Positions 43,501 to 52,258 of a stretch of DNA of 64,000 nucleotides are shown here, one piece after another. The notes below the pieces were generated by a model, which had not been told where the DNA came from, did no database searches, and saw nothing but the letters and a program-made list of their open reading frames with translations. How positions within the stretch are numbered: position 1 is the stretch's first letter; each line of letters opens with the position of its first letter. Source of the stretch: Streptomyces sp. NBC_01689 (GTDB lineage: Bacteria; Actinomycetota; Actinomycetes; Streptomycetales; Streptomycetaceae); the NCBI RefSeq assembly GCF_036250675.1, contig NZ_CP109592.1, positions 2,604,001 to 2,668,000 of the forward strand. The letters run 5' to 3'. Both the position numbers and the translations under genes were made by a program.

Positions 43501-44283
43501 ATGGGCCCCATGGACGACGAGACGCTGGTGGAACGGTTCCTCGAGGACGGGTTCGTGAGGATCGAGGGCGCCTTCCCGCCGCGCGTCGCCGAGGACGGTG
43601 CGCGGCTGCTGTGGAAGGAGACGGGGTACGACCCGGACGACCCCGGCACCTGGCGGGACCCGGTGTGCTGGGTGAGCAGCATGGCGCAGGGTCCGTTCGC
43701 CGCCGCCGCCAACTCCCCCGTCCTGCACCGGGCCTTCGACCTGCTGGTCGGCGAGCGCCGCTGGCAGCCGCGGTACGCGCTGGGCAGCTTCCCGCTCCGC
43801 TTCCCGCACCCGGACGAGCCGGACGACGCGGGCTGGCACATCGAGGGCAGCCATCTCCCCGACGGCGAGTCGCTCTTCCACACCGACCTCACCTCCCGGG
43901 GCCGGGCGCTGCTGATGCTCTTCCTGTTCAGTGAGGTCACCGAGGAGGACGCCCCGACGCGAGTCCGGGTGGGCTCGCACCTCGACGTACCGCCGGTCCT
44001 GGAGCCGTACGGCGAGAAGGGTGCCTCGTTCCTCGAACTCGGCCCGAAGGTGGCCGAGGCGTCGGCGCACCGCCCCCTCGCCCTGGCGACCGGCCGGCCC
44101 GGGGACGTGTACCTCTGTCACCCGTTCCTGGTCCACGCGGCGCAGCCGCACCACGGCACGCGCCCGCGTCTCATGGCACAGCCGCCCCTGTACCCGACGG
44201 CCCCCCACGAGCTGGAGCGCGCGGACGGCGGCTACTCGCCGGTGGAGACCGCGATCCGCCGGGGACTGGCCGCGAAGGCCTGA
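43501..44283 (+). CDS. Phytanoyl-CoA dioxygenase (PhyH) family protein
   Basis: 260 residues. The double-stranded beta-helix Fe(II)/2-oxoglutarate fold is suggested by FLEDGFVRIEGAFPP, the metal pair His113-x-Glu115 (GWHIEGSH; Glu in place of the more common Asp) and the distal block PGDVYLCHPFLVHAAQPHHGTRPRLMAQP with His and the 2-oxoglutarate Arg. No clear ribosome site; Met4 (43510) is an alternative start. Hydroxylates an unknown substrate. Confidence 0.87.
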   Translation: MGPMDDETLVERFLEDGFVRIEGAFPPRVAEDGARLLWKETGYDPDDPGTWRDPVCWVSSMAQGPFAAAANSPVLHRAFDLLVGERRWQPRYALGSFPLRFPHPDEPDDAGWHIEGSHLPDGESLFHTDLTSRGRALLMLFLFSEVTEEDAPTRVRVGSHLDVPPVLEPYGEKGASFLELGPKVAEASAHRPLALATGRPGDVYLCHPFLVHAAQPHHGTRPRLMAQPPLYPTAPHELERADGGYSPVETAIRRGLAAKA

Positions 44284-44352
44284 CCCCGCGCCGCATCGCC
44301 CGGTCACGGCGTCTCCCTGTCACGGCGCGACCCGGTCGGCGGCCGGTCCGCG

Positions 44353-45387
44353 TCACCCGGTCACGGGGTCCCCGGCGCCGGGCAGGTGTCCCTCAGGACG
44401 GTCGCGGCGTCCGGTCACGGCCGGGTCGGGCGGGTTCCGGGTGTACAGACGGGCGAGCGCGCCGGCCGTCCGGGCGATCCGGTCCCGCAGTTCGGCGGGC
44501 TCCAGCACCTCGACCGCGGCTCCGTGGACGAGGAACGCGTCATGGGCACGGTCGACGGACTCGATCGGGACGGTGACCCGGGTCCAGCCGTCCGCCTCCC
44601 GCTCACCGCCGGAGGCCAGTGCCTCGCCCGCCGCACCGGTGAGCCGGGTTCCCGGCGCCACCCGGAGCACCGCCTCGCCCCGGTGCAGCCGCTCGTGGAA
44701 GTCCCGCCGGTACGCCGTCCAGTAGGCCGCCAGGTCGAAGTCCCCGGGGCGGGTGAACTCCTCGTCGCACGGGTCGAGCCGGAGGATCTGGTCGACGCGG
44801 AAGGTGCGCGGCCCCGGTCCCGCGACCACGTACCAGCGGCCCGCCTTCAGGACCAGGCCGTACGGCTCCAGACGGCGCCGCACGTCGGTGGGTTCGCGCC
44901 ACCGCCGGTACAGGACGCTCAGGACGCGTCCGTTCCGGACGGCGTCGGCCACAGCCGGAAGGTACGGGGTGTCGTCGGCGTCCGCGTACCAGCCCGGTGC
45001 GTCGAGGTGGAAGCGGTCACTGATCCGGTCGGCGTGCGCGCGGAGCTCCCGCGGCAGGGCGGCACGGACCTTCAGCCGGGCGGCGGCGAGGAAGCCGCCG
45101 AGTCCCAGTTCGGCGGCGGGACCGGGCACGCCCGCGAGGAAGAGTGCCTCGGCCTCGCCGGCCGTGAGTCCGGTGAGCCGGGTGCGGTAGCCGTCCAGGA
45201 GGCGGTAGCCGCCCGCGTGGCCCGCCTCCCCGTAGAGGGGGATCCCGGCCGCGTGCAACGCCTCCACGTCCCGGTAGACGGTCCGCACCGAGACCTCCAG
45301 CTCCTCGGCGAGCTGGGCGGCGGTCATCCGCTCGCGGGTCTGCAGCAGCAGAAGAATGGACACCAGACGGCTGGACTTCACTGACAC
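44353..45387 (-). CDS. HTH/WYL-domain transcriptional regulator (YafY type)
   Basis: 344 residues from the GTG at 45387. The N-terminal HTH_11 winged helix is SSRLVSILLLLQTRERMTAAQLAEELEVSVRTVYRDVEALHAAGIPLYGEAGHAGGYRLLD; the WYL domain lies at about 140-220 (LSVLYRRWREPTDVRRRLEPYGLVLKAGRWYVVAG), followed by a WCX region. Its start codon lies inside a perfect palindrome, so it probably represses itself and the divergent gene pair at 45421. Confidence 0.93.
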   Translation of the reverse strand: MSVKSSRLVSILLLLQTRERMTAAQLAEELEVSVRTVYRDVEALHAAGIPLYGEAGHAGGYRLLDGYRTRLTGLTAGEAEALFLAGVPGPAAELGLGGFLAAARLKVRAALPRELRAHADRISDRFHLDAPGWYADADDTPYLPAVADAVRNGRVLSVLYRRWREPTDVRRRLEPYGLVLKAGRWYVVAGPGPRTFRVDQILRLDPCDEEFTRPGDFDLAAYWTAYRRDFHERLHRGEAVLRVAPGTRLTGAAGEALASGGEREADGWTRVTVPIESVDRAHDAFLVHGAAVEVLEPAELRDRIARTAGALARLYTRNPPDPAVTGRRDRPEGHLPGAGDPVTG

Positions 45388-45420
45388 AGGATGTCAGTGG
45401 ACCGGTTCTACCGTCCTGCC
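45379..45420. promoter_or_regulatory. WYL operator and leaderless promoter
   Basis: CACTGACA (45379-45386) and TGTCAGTG (45392-45399) are perfect inverted arms with a 5-base spacer, overlapping the regulator's GTG. Downstream, TACCGT (45409-45414) is six bases before the ATG at 45421, a leaderless -10 arrangement for the plus-strand gene. Confidence 0.65.
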
Positions 45421-46032
45421 ATGACCTCGACAACTCCCGCGCGCCCGGCGACCGCCACGCGTCCGCCCCTTGCGGCGCCCGCCCTGAGCCCCCCGAACAC
45501 GACGAACCCCCCGCGGGCCACGGGCCCGGCGCACCCGACGTCCCCCGCCACCACCGGTTTCAGGGAGAAACTGCTGACCGTGCCGCCGCCCGCTGAGGTG
45601 GCCGGGCGGTGGATCAAGCGCTATCACGTCACGGCGGACCCGGCGGGCATCGCACCGGAGGTCGAGGCGGCGGCGTACGCGTTGCTGCCGGAGCTCCTGC
45701 CCGAACCGGACGGCACCCCGCCGGCGGCCTTCGTCGTCCTGCACCGGGGCGGCGACGACGGCGCCTACCTCAACGCGTACAGCTGGGTGTGGGACAACGT
45801 GCTGCACTTCCGGGGCGCGGCGGCGGGCCAGCCCGTGCTCGGCTGTCCGGACCGGGACCCCACCCACTTCGGCACCGTCGCGATGCCCTGGATCGGCTGC
45901 GTCTGGGAGTTGCCGCCGATCCTGCACGAACGCGACGCCTGGGTCCGGCACCTGCTCGCGCCGGAGGTCCCCGATCTCGCCGCGTACCTCGCCGACTCGC
46001 TCCCCGCCGGCACGACGGGAGACCGTCGATGA
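45421..46032 (+). CDS. Conserved hypothetical protein, WYL-linked
   Basis: 203 residues. The first 45 are a Pro/Thr/Ala-rich disordered tail; the rest is a compact globular domain not recognised: VAGRWIKRYHVTADPAG, FVVLHRGGDDGAYLNAYSWVWDN, FGTVAMPWIGCVWELPPILHERDAWVRHLL. No signal peptide or membrane segment. Its stop overlaps the next start (ATGA), and its promoter is shared with the WYL regulator's operator, so it is probably the regulator's target. Confidence 0.8.
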   Translation: MTSTTPARPATATRPPLAAPALSPPNTTNPPRATGPAHPTSPATTGFREKLLTVPPPAEVAGRWIKRYHVTADPAGIAPEVEAAAYALLPELLPEPDGTPPAAFVVLHRGGDDGAYLNAYSWVWDNVLHFRGAAAGQPVLGCPDRDPTHFGTVAMPWIGCVWELPPILHERDAWVRHLLAPEVPDLAAYLADSLPAGTTGDRR

Positions 46033-46499
46033 GCGGTCCGCACGACTTCGACTTCCTGCACGGCGACTGGGACGTGCGCAACCGGCGCCTGGTGGACTTC
46101 CTCGACGACCGCGGCGGCTGGGAGGAGTTCCCGGCCACCGGTCGCTGCTGGAGTCTGTTCGACGGGGCCGCGAACGTCGACGAGCTGACGGTGCCTGGTC
46201 AGGGCTGGAAGGGGCTCACCCTGCGGCTGTTCGACCCGGAGGCGCGGGTGTGGTCGCTGAACTGGTCCTCCAGCCGGAGCGGGAAGCTGTTCCCGCCGGT
46301 GACCGGGGCGTTCGGGAGCGACGGACGCGGGGTGTTCCACGGCGACGACACGTACGCCGGCGAGGACGTCCGGGTGCGGTTCGTGTGGTCGGGGATCTCG
46401 GCCGGCACGGCCCGTTGGGAGCAGGCCTTCTCCGTGGACGGGGGGAGCACCTGGGTGACCAACCGGGTCATGGAGTTCACCCGGCCGGCGCCTTCCTGA
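46029..46499 (+). CDS. Small beta-rich protein, possibly lipocalin/DUF1579-like
   Basis: 156 residues: HDFDFLHGDWDVRNRRLVDFLDDRGGWEEFPATGRCWSLFDG, then GLTLRLFDPEARVWSLNWSS and VRFVWSGISAGTARWEQAFSVDGGSTW. The opening FDFLhGdWdV and alternating strands resemble DUF1579-type lipocalin folds; the assignment is by pattern only. Coupled to the preceding gene (ATGA). Its last 23 bases overlap the convergent methyltransferase gene. Confidence 0.82.
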   Translation: MSGPHDFDFLHGDWDVRNRRLVDFLDDRGGWEEFPATGRCWSLFDGAANVDELTVPGQGWKGLTLRLFDPEARVWSLNWSSSRSGKLFPPVTGAFGSDGRGVFHGDDTYAGEDVRVRFVWSGISAGTARWEQAFSVDGGSTWVTNRVMEFTRPAPS

Positions 46500-47226
46500 A
46501 CGCCCGTAGCGCGAAGCGCGGTTCGGCGCGCGGGACGTCCTGGCCGGGCAGCGCTTCGAGCAGCGTGACGAAGTGCTCCGTGAGCGGATCGCCGGGCGGC
46601 AGGCGGGTGAACCAGCCGCGCCTCAGGTCCGCCACGGTGCCGCGCGGACTGCGGCCCTGCCCGTGGCCGCGGAACCGGCTCCGGCCGGCCGGCACGAGGC
46701 CGTGCTCTCCCGCGTACGCGGTCACCCGGTCCGCCGCGTCCCTGGCGGACCGGCGCGGCCGGGGGGCGAGTACCGCGTCGATGTCGCTGCCGACATCGTG
46801 CGCCGCGGCCTTGTCGACGGTGGTGACGTACACCCCGCCCGGGCGCAGCACCCGTGCGCATTCGGCGACGATGTCCCGGACGTCCGCGCCGCTGTCGGGC
46901 AGGTGCAGCAGCCACACGCTGGTGACCGCGTCGAACGTGGCGTCCGCGAAGGGCAGTCGGCGGCTGTCCGCGCGTATCACCGAGCCCGGGAGCCGGGCCG
47001 CGGCCAGCCGGGTCATGCTGTGGGCGGCGTCCACCCCGGTCACCCGTGACCAGGGGCGTGCGCCGGCGAGGCGGCGGGTGACCGTTCCGGTTCCGCAGGC
47101 CGTGTCGAGCAGGGTGCGGGCGTCCTCCGGGACGAGGCCGAGCACCGCCTTCGCGGCGGCCTCGGCGCGGGGTTCGCCGCCGCGGCCGGCGTCGTACGCG
47201 GCCGCCTCCTTCTCGTAGTCCAGCAT
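46477..47226 (-). CDS. Class I SAM-dependent methyltransferase
   Basis: 249 residues: MLDYEKEAAAYDAGRGG, TLLDTACGTGTVTRRLA (motif I), VTGVDAAHSMTRLAAARL, VIRADSRRLPFADATFDAVTSVWLLHLP (motif II/post II), ARVLRPGGVYVTTVD (motif III). UbiE/Methyltransf_11 type. Convergent overlap of 23 bp with the preceding plus-strand gene. Substrate unknown. Confidence 0.9.
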   Translation of the reverse strand: MLDYEKEAAAYDAGRGGEPRAEAAAKAVLGLVPEDARTLLDTACGTGTVTRRLAGARPWSRVTGVDAAHSMTRLAAARLPGSVIRADSRRLPFADATFDAVTSVWLLHLPDSGADVRDIVAECARVLRPGGVYVTTVDKAAAHDVGSDIDAVLAPRPRRSARDAADRVTAYAGEHGLVPAGRSRFRGHGQGRSPRGTVADLRRGWFTRLPPGDPLTEHFVTLLEALPGQDVPRAEPRFALRAFRKAPAG

Positions 47227-47231
47227 GGCGG

Positions 47232-47537
47232 TCAGACCGCGCCGTGGCCCGGGGCGAGGTTCTCCACCCTCCGGGCGAGCGCGAGGTCGAGCTCGGTGAC
47301 GGCGCCGCCGACGCTGTGCGTGTTCACCGTGAGGGTGACGGTGTCGTAGCCCAGGGTGAGGTCCGAGTGGTGGTCGAGTTCCTCCTGCACCTGGGCGATG
47401 TGGACGACCAGGGCGGTGGCGGCGGGGTGGGAGGCGAGCCGGTAGGAGCGGGTGAGGTGGTCGCCGTCGAGCGACCAGCCGGGCAGGTCCGCCAGCTGCG
47501 ACTCGATCTCCTTCCGCGGCAGGGGTTCCACGGGCAT
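47232..47537 (-). CDS. 4a-hydroxytetrahydrobiopterin dehydratase (PCD/DCoH type)
   Basis: 101 residues, the usual family length: LADLPGWSLDGDHLTRSYRL, then the active-site block EELDHHSDLTLGYDTVTLTV and NTHSVGGAVTELDLALARRV, containing the catalytic His residues. Recycles pterin cofactor after aromatic amino acid hydroxylation, or acts as a moonlighting stabiliser. Five bases upstream of the methyltransferase start, same strand. Confidence 0.92.
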   Translation of the reverse strand: MPVEPLPRKEIESQLADLPGWSLDGDHLTRSYRLASHPAATALVVHIAQVQEELDHHSDLTLGYDTVTLTVNTHSVGGAVTELDLALARRVENLAPGHGAV

Positions 47538-47598
47538 GGTGGTGCTCCTTCCCTCCGGGGTTTTCAGCGTGTCACAGTCGGGGCGGCTCCCGTCCCTG

Positions 47599-47778
47599 GG
47601 GGCTGCGCCCCCAGACCCCCGCCAGGGGCGCTGCGCCCCCTGGACCCCCGCATCGCCCGAAGGGCTCGTCCTCAAACGCCGGACGGGCTGCCGGTGCCGG
47701 CCGGGGGCAGCTATTTCAGCCCGTCCGGCGTTTGAGGACGAGGCCGTCCAGGCCGAGGGGGTCTGGGGGCGGAGCCCC
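47599..47778. repeat. Nested inverted repeat of the common Streptomyces intergenic palindrome
   Basis: Inner arms of 26 bp (47665-47690, containing CTCGTCCTCAAACGCC, and 47717-47742) are perfectly complementary with a 26-base loop. Outer arms of 21 bp (47599-47619 and 47758-47778, GGGGCTSCGCCCCCAGACCCC) match at 20 positions. Versions of both elements are scattered through Streptomyces intergenic regions. The remaining gap (47538-47860) is G/C homopolymer-rich and holds no gene. Confidence 0.85.
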
Positions 47779-47860
47779 CAGGAACGGATGGGTCGGGTAG
47801 GGGCGGGGGGGGCGAAAGCCCCCGGGACCCCCTCCCCACCTCCTCGACTACCGTCGGCCC

Positions 47861-48706
47861 ATGCCCATCGTCGCGTCCGGCTCCGGCCCCCGTGTCCCAC
47901 CGACTCCCCTCCCCGGCAAGGGAATCGGCCCCCTGCTCCGCGCCTGGCGCGAGCAGCGCCGGATCAGTCAGCTGGAGCTCGCGCTCCGCGCCGACTCCTC
48001 CGCCCGCCACATCAGCTTCGTCGAGACGGGCCGCTCCCGCCCCAGCGAGGAGATGGTGCTGCGGCTCGCCGAACACCTCGACGTACCGGTACGCGAACGC
48101 AACGCGCTGCTGCTGGCCGCCGGTTACGCCCCGCACTACCCGGAGACCCCCCTCGACGCCCCGGAGATGGACACGGTGCGCCAGGGTCTGGAGCGGCTGA
48201 TCCAGGGGTACGAGCCGTACCCGGCGCTGGTGGTCGACGCCACCTACACGGTGCTCGCCGCGAACCGTGGTGTCACCATGCTCCTCGACGGCGTCCCGGA
48301 GTCACTGCTCGCGCCGCCGCTGAACGCGATGCGGCTGGCCCTGCACCCCGAGGGCCTGGCACCGCGCATCCGCAATCTGCGCGAATGGCGTGACCACCTG
48401 CTCGCGCAGATGGAGCGCCGGATCGCCCTGCACCGCTCCGAGCCGCTGCGCACGCTGTACGAGGAGGTGACCGCCTACCCGGTGCCGCCGGCCGACCCGG
48501 AGCCGGCCGCCGGGGAGGCCGCCGAGCCGGTGCCGTACTTCGCGCTGCCGATGCGGATCGAGCACGACGGCCGGATCCTGTCTTTCATGTCGTCCATCTC
48601 CACCTTCAACACCCCGATGGACGTGACCGTCGCGGAACTGGCCGTCGAGACGTTCCTGCCCGCCGACCCGGCCACGGTCAAGTATCTTCAGTCACTCGCG
48701 TCTTGA
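47861..48706 (+). CDS. XRE-type HTH regulator with MmyB-like ligand-binding domain
   Basis: 281 residues. HTH at about 22-85 (IGPLLRAWREQRRISQLELALRADSSARHISFVETGRSRPSEEMVLRLAEHLDVPVRERNALLLAAGYAP). The rest is the MmyB-like PAS-fold domain (YEPYPALVVDATYTVLAANRG, ALHPEGLAPRIRNLREWRDHLLAQMERR). No ribosome site; TACCGT lies six bases before the ATG, so a leaderless mRNA is likely. Confidence 0.92.
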   Translation: MPIVASGSGPRVPPTPLPGKGIGPLLRAWREQRRISQLELALRADSSARHISFVETGRSRPSEEMVLRLAEHLDVPVRERNALLLAAGYAPHYPETPLDAPEMDTVRQGLERLIQGYEPYPALVVDATYTVLAANRGVTMLLDGVPESLLAPPLNAMRLALHPEGLAPRIRNLREWRDHLLAQMERRIALHRSEPLRTLYEEVTAYPVPPADPEPAAGEAAEPVPYFALPMRIEHDGRILSFMSSISTFNTPMDVTVAELAVETFLPADPATVKYLQSLAS

Positions 48707-48717
48707 CGAACAGTCAA
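48703..48717. promoter_or_regulatory. Short inverted repeat at the regulator's stop
   Basis: TTGAC-GAACA-GTCAA, 5-bp perfect arms, spanning the stop codon of the MmyB-like gene and 100 bp before the next gene. May be an operator or -35 region. Confidence 0.3.
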
Positions 48718-48817
48718 CGATCCGTTTGAGTCATTTCCGTTCCTCCGGACCCCATGAGGGTTCCGGGGGCGCATGACACACTGCTCGGGGGGCTTCGGCG
48801 CGTGGGGAGGGCGTGGC

Positions 48818-49684
48818 GTGAGTGAGCGGCGGGCTGCGCCCACCGTGGGGCAAGTGGTGCTCGGACGGCGGCTGCAGGAGTTGCGGGAGGCCACGGGCCT
48901 GCGCCGGGACGAGGCCGCGCGGGTCCTGCGGGTGGCTCCGGCGACCGTGCGGCGCATGGAGATGGCCGAGGTCGCCCTCAAGATCCCCTACCTTCAGGTG
49001 CTGTTGACGACGTACGGCGTGTCCGACGACGAGGTCGCCGCCTTCGTCGCGCTGGCCGAGGAGGCGAACCGCCCGGGATGGTGGCAGCGGTTCCACGACG
49101 TGCTGCCGGACTGGTTCAGCCTGCATGTCAGCCTGGAGGGCGCCGCCCGGATGATCCGTTCGTACGAGCCGCACTTCGTGCCCGGGCTGCTGCAGACCGA
49201 GGACTACGCGCGGTCGGTACTGGAGGCCGGGACCGTCGGCCAGAGGGGTCCGGAGGCCATCGAGCGGCATGTCACGCTGCGCATGACGCGGCAGCAGCTG
49301 CTGATGGCACGGGAGAACCGGCCCCACCTCTGGGTGATCATGGACGAGACGGCGCTGCGCCGGCCCGTGAGCATCCACGGCAAGGTGATGCGCGACCAGA
49401 TCGACCGTCTGCTGCGGGAGCTGGAGAGCGACGACATCACCCTCCAGGTCGCCGAGTACGCGAGCGGGCCGCATCCGGGGACGTACACGTCCTTCGCCCT
49501 GTTCCGCTTCGCGGAGCCGGAACTGCCGGACATGGTCTACAGCGAGTACCTGACGGGCGCCGTCTACCTCGACTCGCGGCGCGAGGTGGCCACGCATCTG
49601 GAGGTCCTGGACCACATGTCGGCCCAGGCCGCCTCCGTCCCCCGCACCAAGGAGATCCTGCGGGAGCTGCGGGACTCCTACTGA
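48818..49684 (+). CDS. Scr1/DUF5753-family HTH regulator
   Basis: 288 residues from the GTG at 48818 (GGGAGG seven bases upstream; the open reading extends 45 bases further but lacks a ribosome site). HTH: LGRRLQELREATGLRRDEAARVLRVAPATVRRMEMAEVALKIPYLQVLL. DUF5753 domain: IRSYEPHFVPGLLQTEDYARSVL, VTLRMTRQQLL, LWVIMDETALRRPVS, FRFAEPELPDMVYSEYLTGAVYLD. These usually precede a DUF397 partner gene; none is seen here, where the next gene is the convergent dnaK. Confidence 0.92.
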   Translation: MSERRAAPTVGQVVLGRRLQELREATGLRRDEAARVLRVAPATVRRMEMAEVALKIPYLQVLLTTYGVSDDEVAAFVALAEEANRPGWWQRFHDVLPDWFSLHVSLEGAARMIRSYEPHFVPGLLQTEDYARSVLEAGTVGQRGPEAIERHVTLRMTRQQLLMARENRPHLWVIMDETALRRPVSIHGKVMRDQIDRLLRELESDDITLQVAEYASGPHPGTYTSFALFRFAEPELPDMVYSEYLTGAVYLDSRREVATHLEVLDHMSAQAASVPRTKEILRELRDSY

Positions 49685-49726
49685 CGGGGCCCCGCTCACC
49701 CCGCGGCGCGATCCGGAAGAAGGGCC

Positions 49727-51592
<1,866 letters not shown>

Positions 51593-51625
51593 GTCCGTCC
51601 CCTTCCGCCTGGGGTGCTGCCCGGC

Positions 51626-51659
51626 CTCAAGCACAAAACTTGAGTGCCGTCTTGTCAAT
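51626..51659 (-). promoter_or_regulatory. dnaK promoter with HAIR-like (HspR) half-sites
   Basis: Minus strand: -35 TTGACA (51658-51653), 17 bases, -10 TGTGCT (51635-51630). An exact HAIR half ACTCAAG (51645-51639) is preceded at 7 bases by the weaker ATTGACA and followed at 7 bases by CTTGAGG, giving a CTCAAG-N7-CTTGAG palindrome. HspR is the known regulator of dnaK in Streptomyces; consensus CTTGAGT-N7-ACTCAAG. Confidence 0.65.
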
Positions 51660-51685
51660 GGGGCGTACCTCGCGGGCGGTTCCGG

Positions 51686-51731
51686 ACACGACGGTGCCGC
51701 GGCCCCCGGGGGGACCGCGGCACCGTCGTGT
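51686..51731 (-). terminator. Hairpin terminator of the OsmC gene
   Basis: Perfect 17-bp arms (51686-51702 starting ACACGACGGTGCC; 51715-51731) with a 12-base C5G6A loop that can itself pair, 8 bp after the OsmC stop. Confidence 0.85.
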
Positions 51732-51739
51732 ACGGGGTG

Positions 51740-52165
51740 TCAGGCCAGCTTGGCGGTCAGGGTGATCGTCGTCCCCGTCAGGGCCGCGCTGACCGGGCAG
51801 TTCTTCTTGGCGTCCTCGGCCGCGGCCACGAAACCGTCGTTGTCGAGGCCCGGTACGGTGCCCTCGACGGTGAGGTGGATGCCGGTGATGCCCTCACCGG
51901 GCTGGAACGTGACGTCGGCGTTGGTGATCAGCTTGGTGGGCGGGGTGCCCGCGCCCGCGAGGGCGTGCGACAGCGCCATGGAGAAGCAGCTGGAGTGGGC
52001 GGCGGCGATCAGCTCCTCGGGGCTGGTCTTTCCGTTGGCGTCCTGCGCCCGCGACGCCCACGTCACCGGCTGCTCGCCGATGCCGGAGGAGTCGAAGGTG
52101 ACGACGCCGCTGCCCTCGAGCAGGTTGCCTTCCCACACGGTGTGCGCGGTGCGCGTGGTTGCCAC
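51740..52165 (-). CDS. OsmC family organic hydroperoxide-type peroxiredoxin
   Basis: 141 residues from the GTG at 52165 (AAGGGA upstream). Catalytic first Cys in AAAHSSCFSMALSHAL, second in EDAKKNCPVSAALTG; the Arg partner lies in WASRAQD. Reduces organic hydroperoxides in the cytoplasm. Separate terminator; a role in oxidative stress beside the chaperone gene is plausible. Confidence 0.94.
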   Translation of the reverse strand: MATTRTAHTVWEGNLLEGSGVVTFDSSGIGEQPVTWASRAQDANGKTSPEELIAAAHSSCFSMALSHALAGAGTPPTKLITNADVTFQPGEGITGIHLTVEGTVPGLDNDGFVAAAEDAKKNCPVSAALTGTTITLTAKLA

Positions 52166-52258
52166 GATGATTCCCTTCGATGGGGCGGTGGGTCCCGTGT
52201 TCCGGGACCGTACGGCCCATCCGATCACACCCGCGCGCCGCGCACCCAGAATGACGGC

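Noticed and set aside
47599-47778. CRISPR-like repeat
   Set aside because: It is one nested inverted repeat, not several direct repeats with unique spacers.
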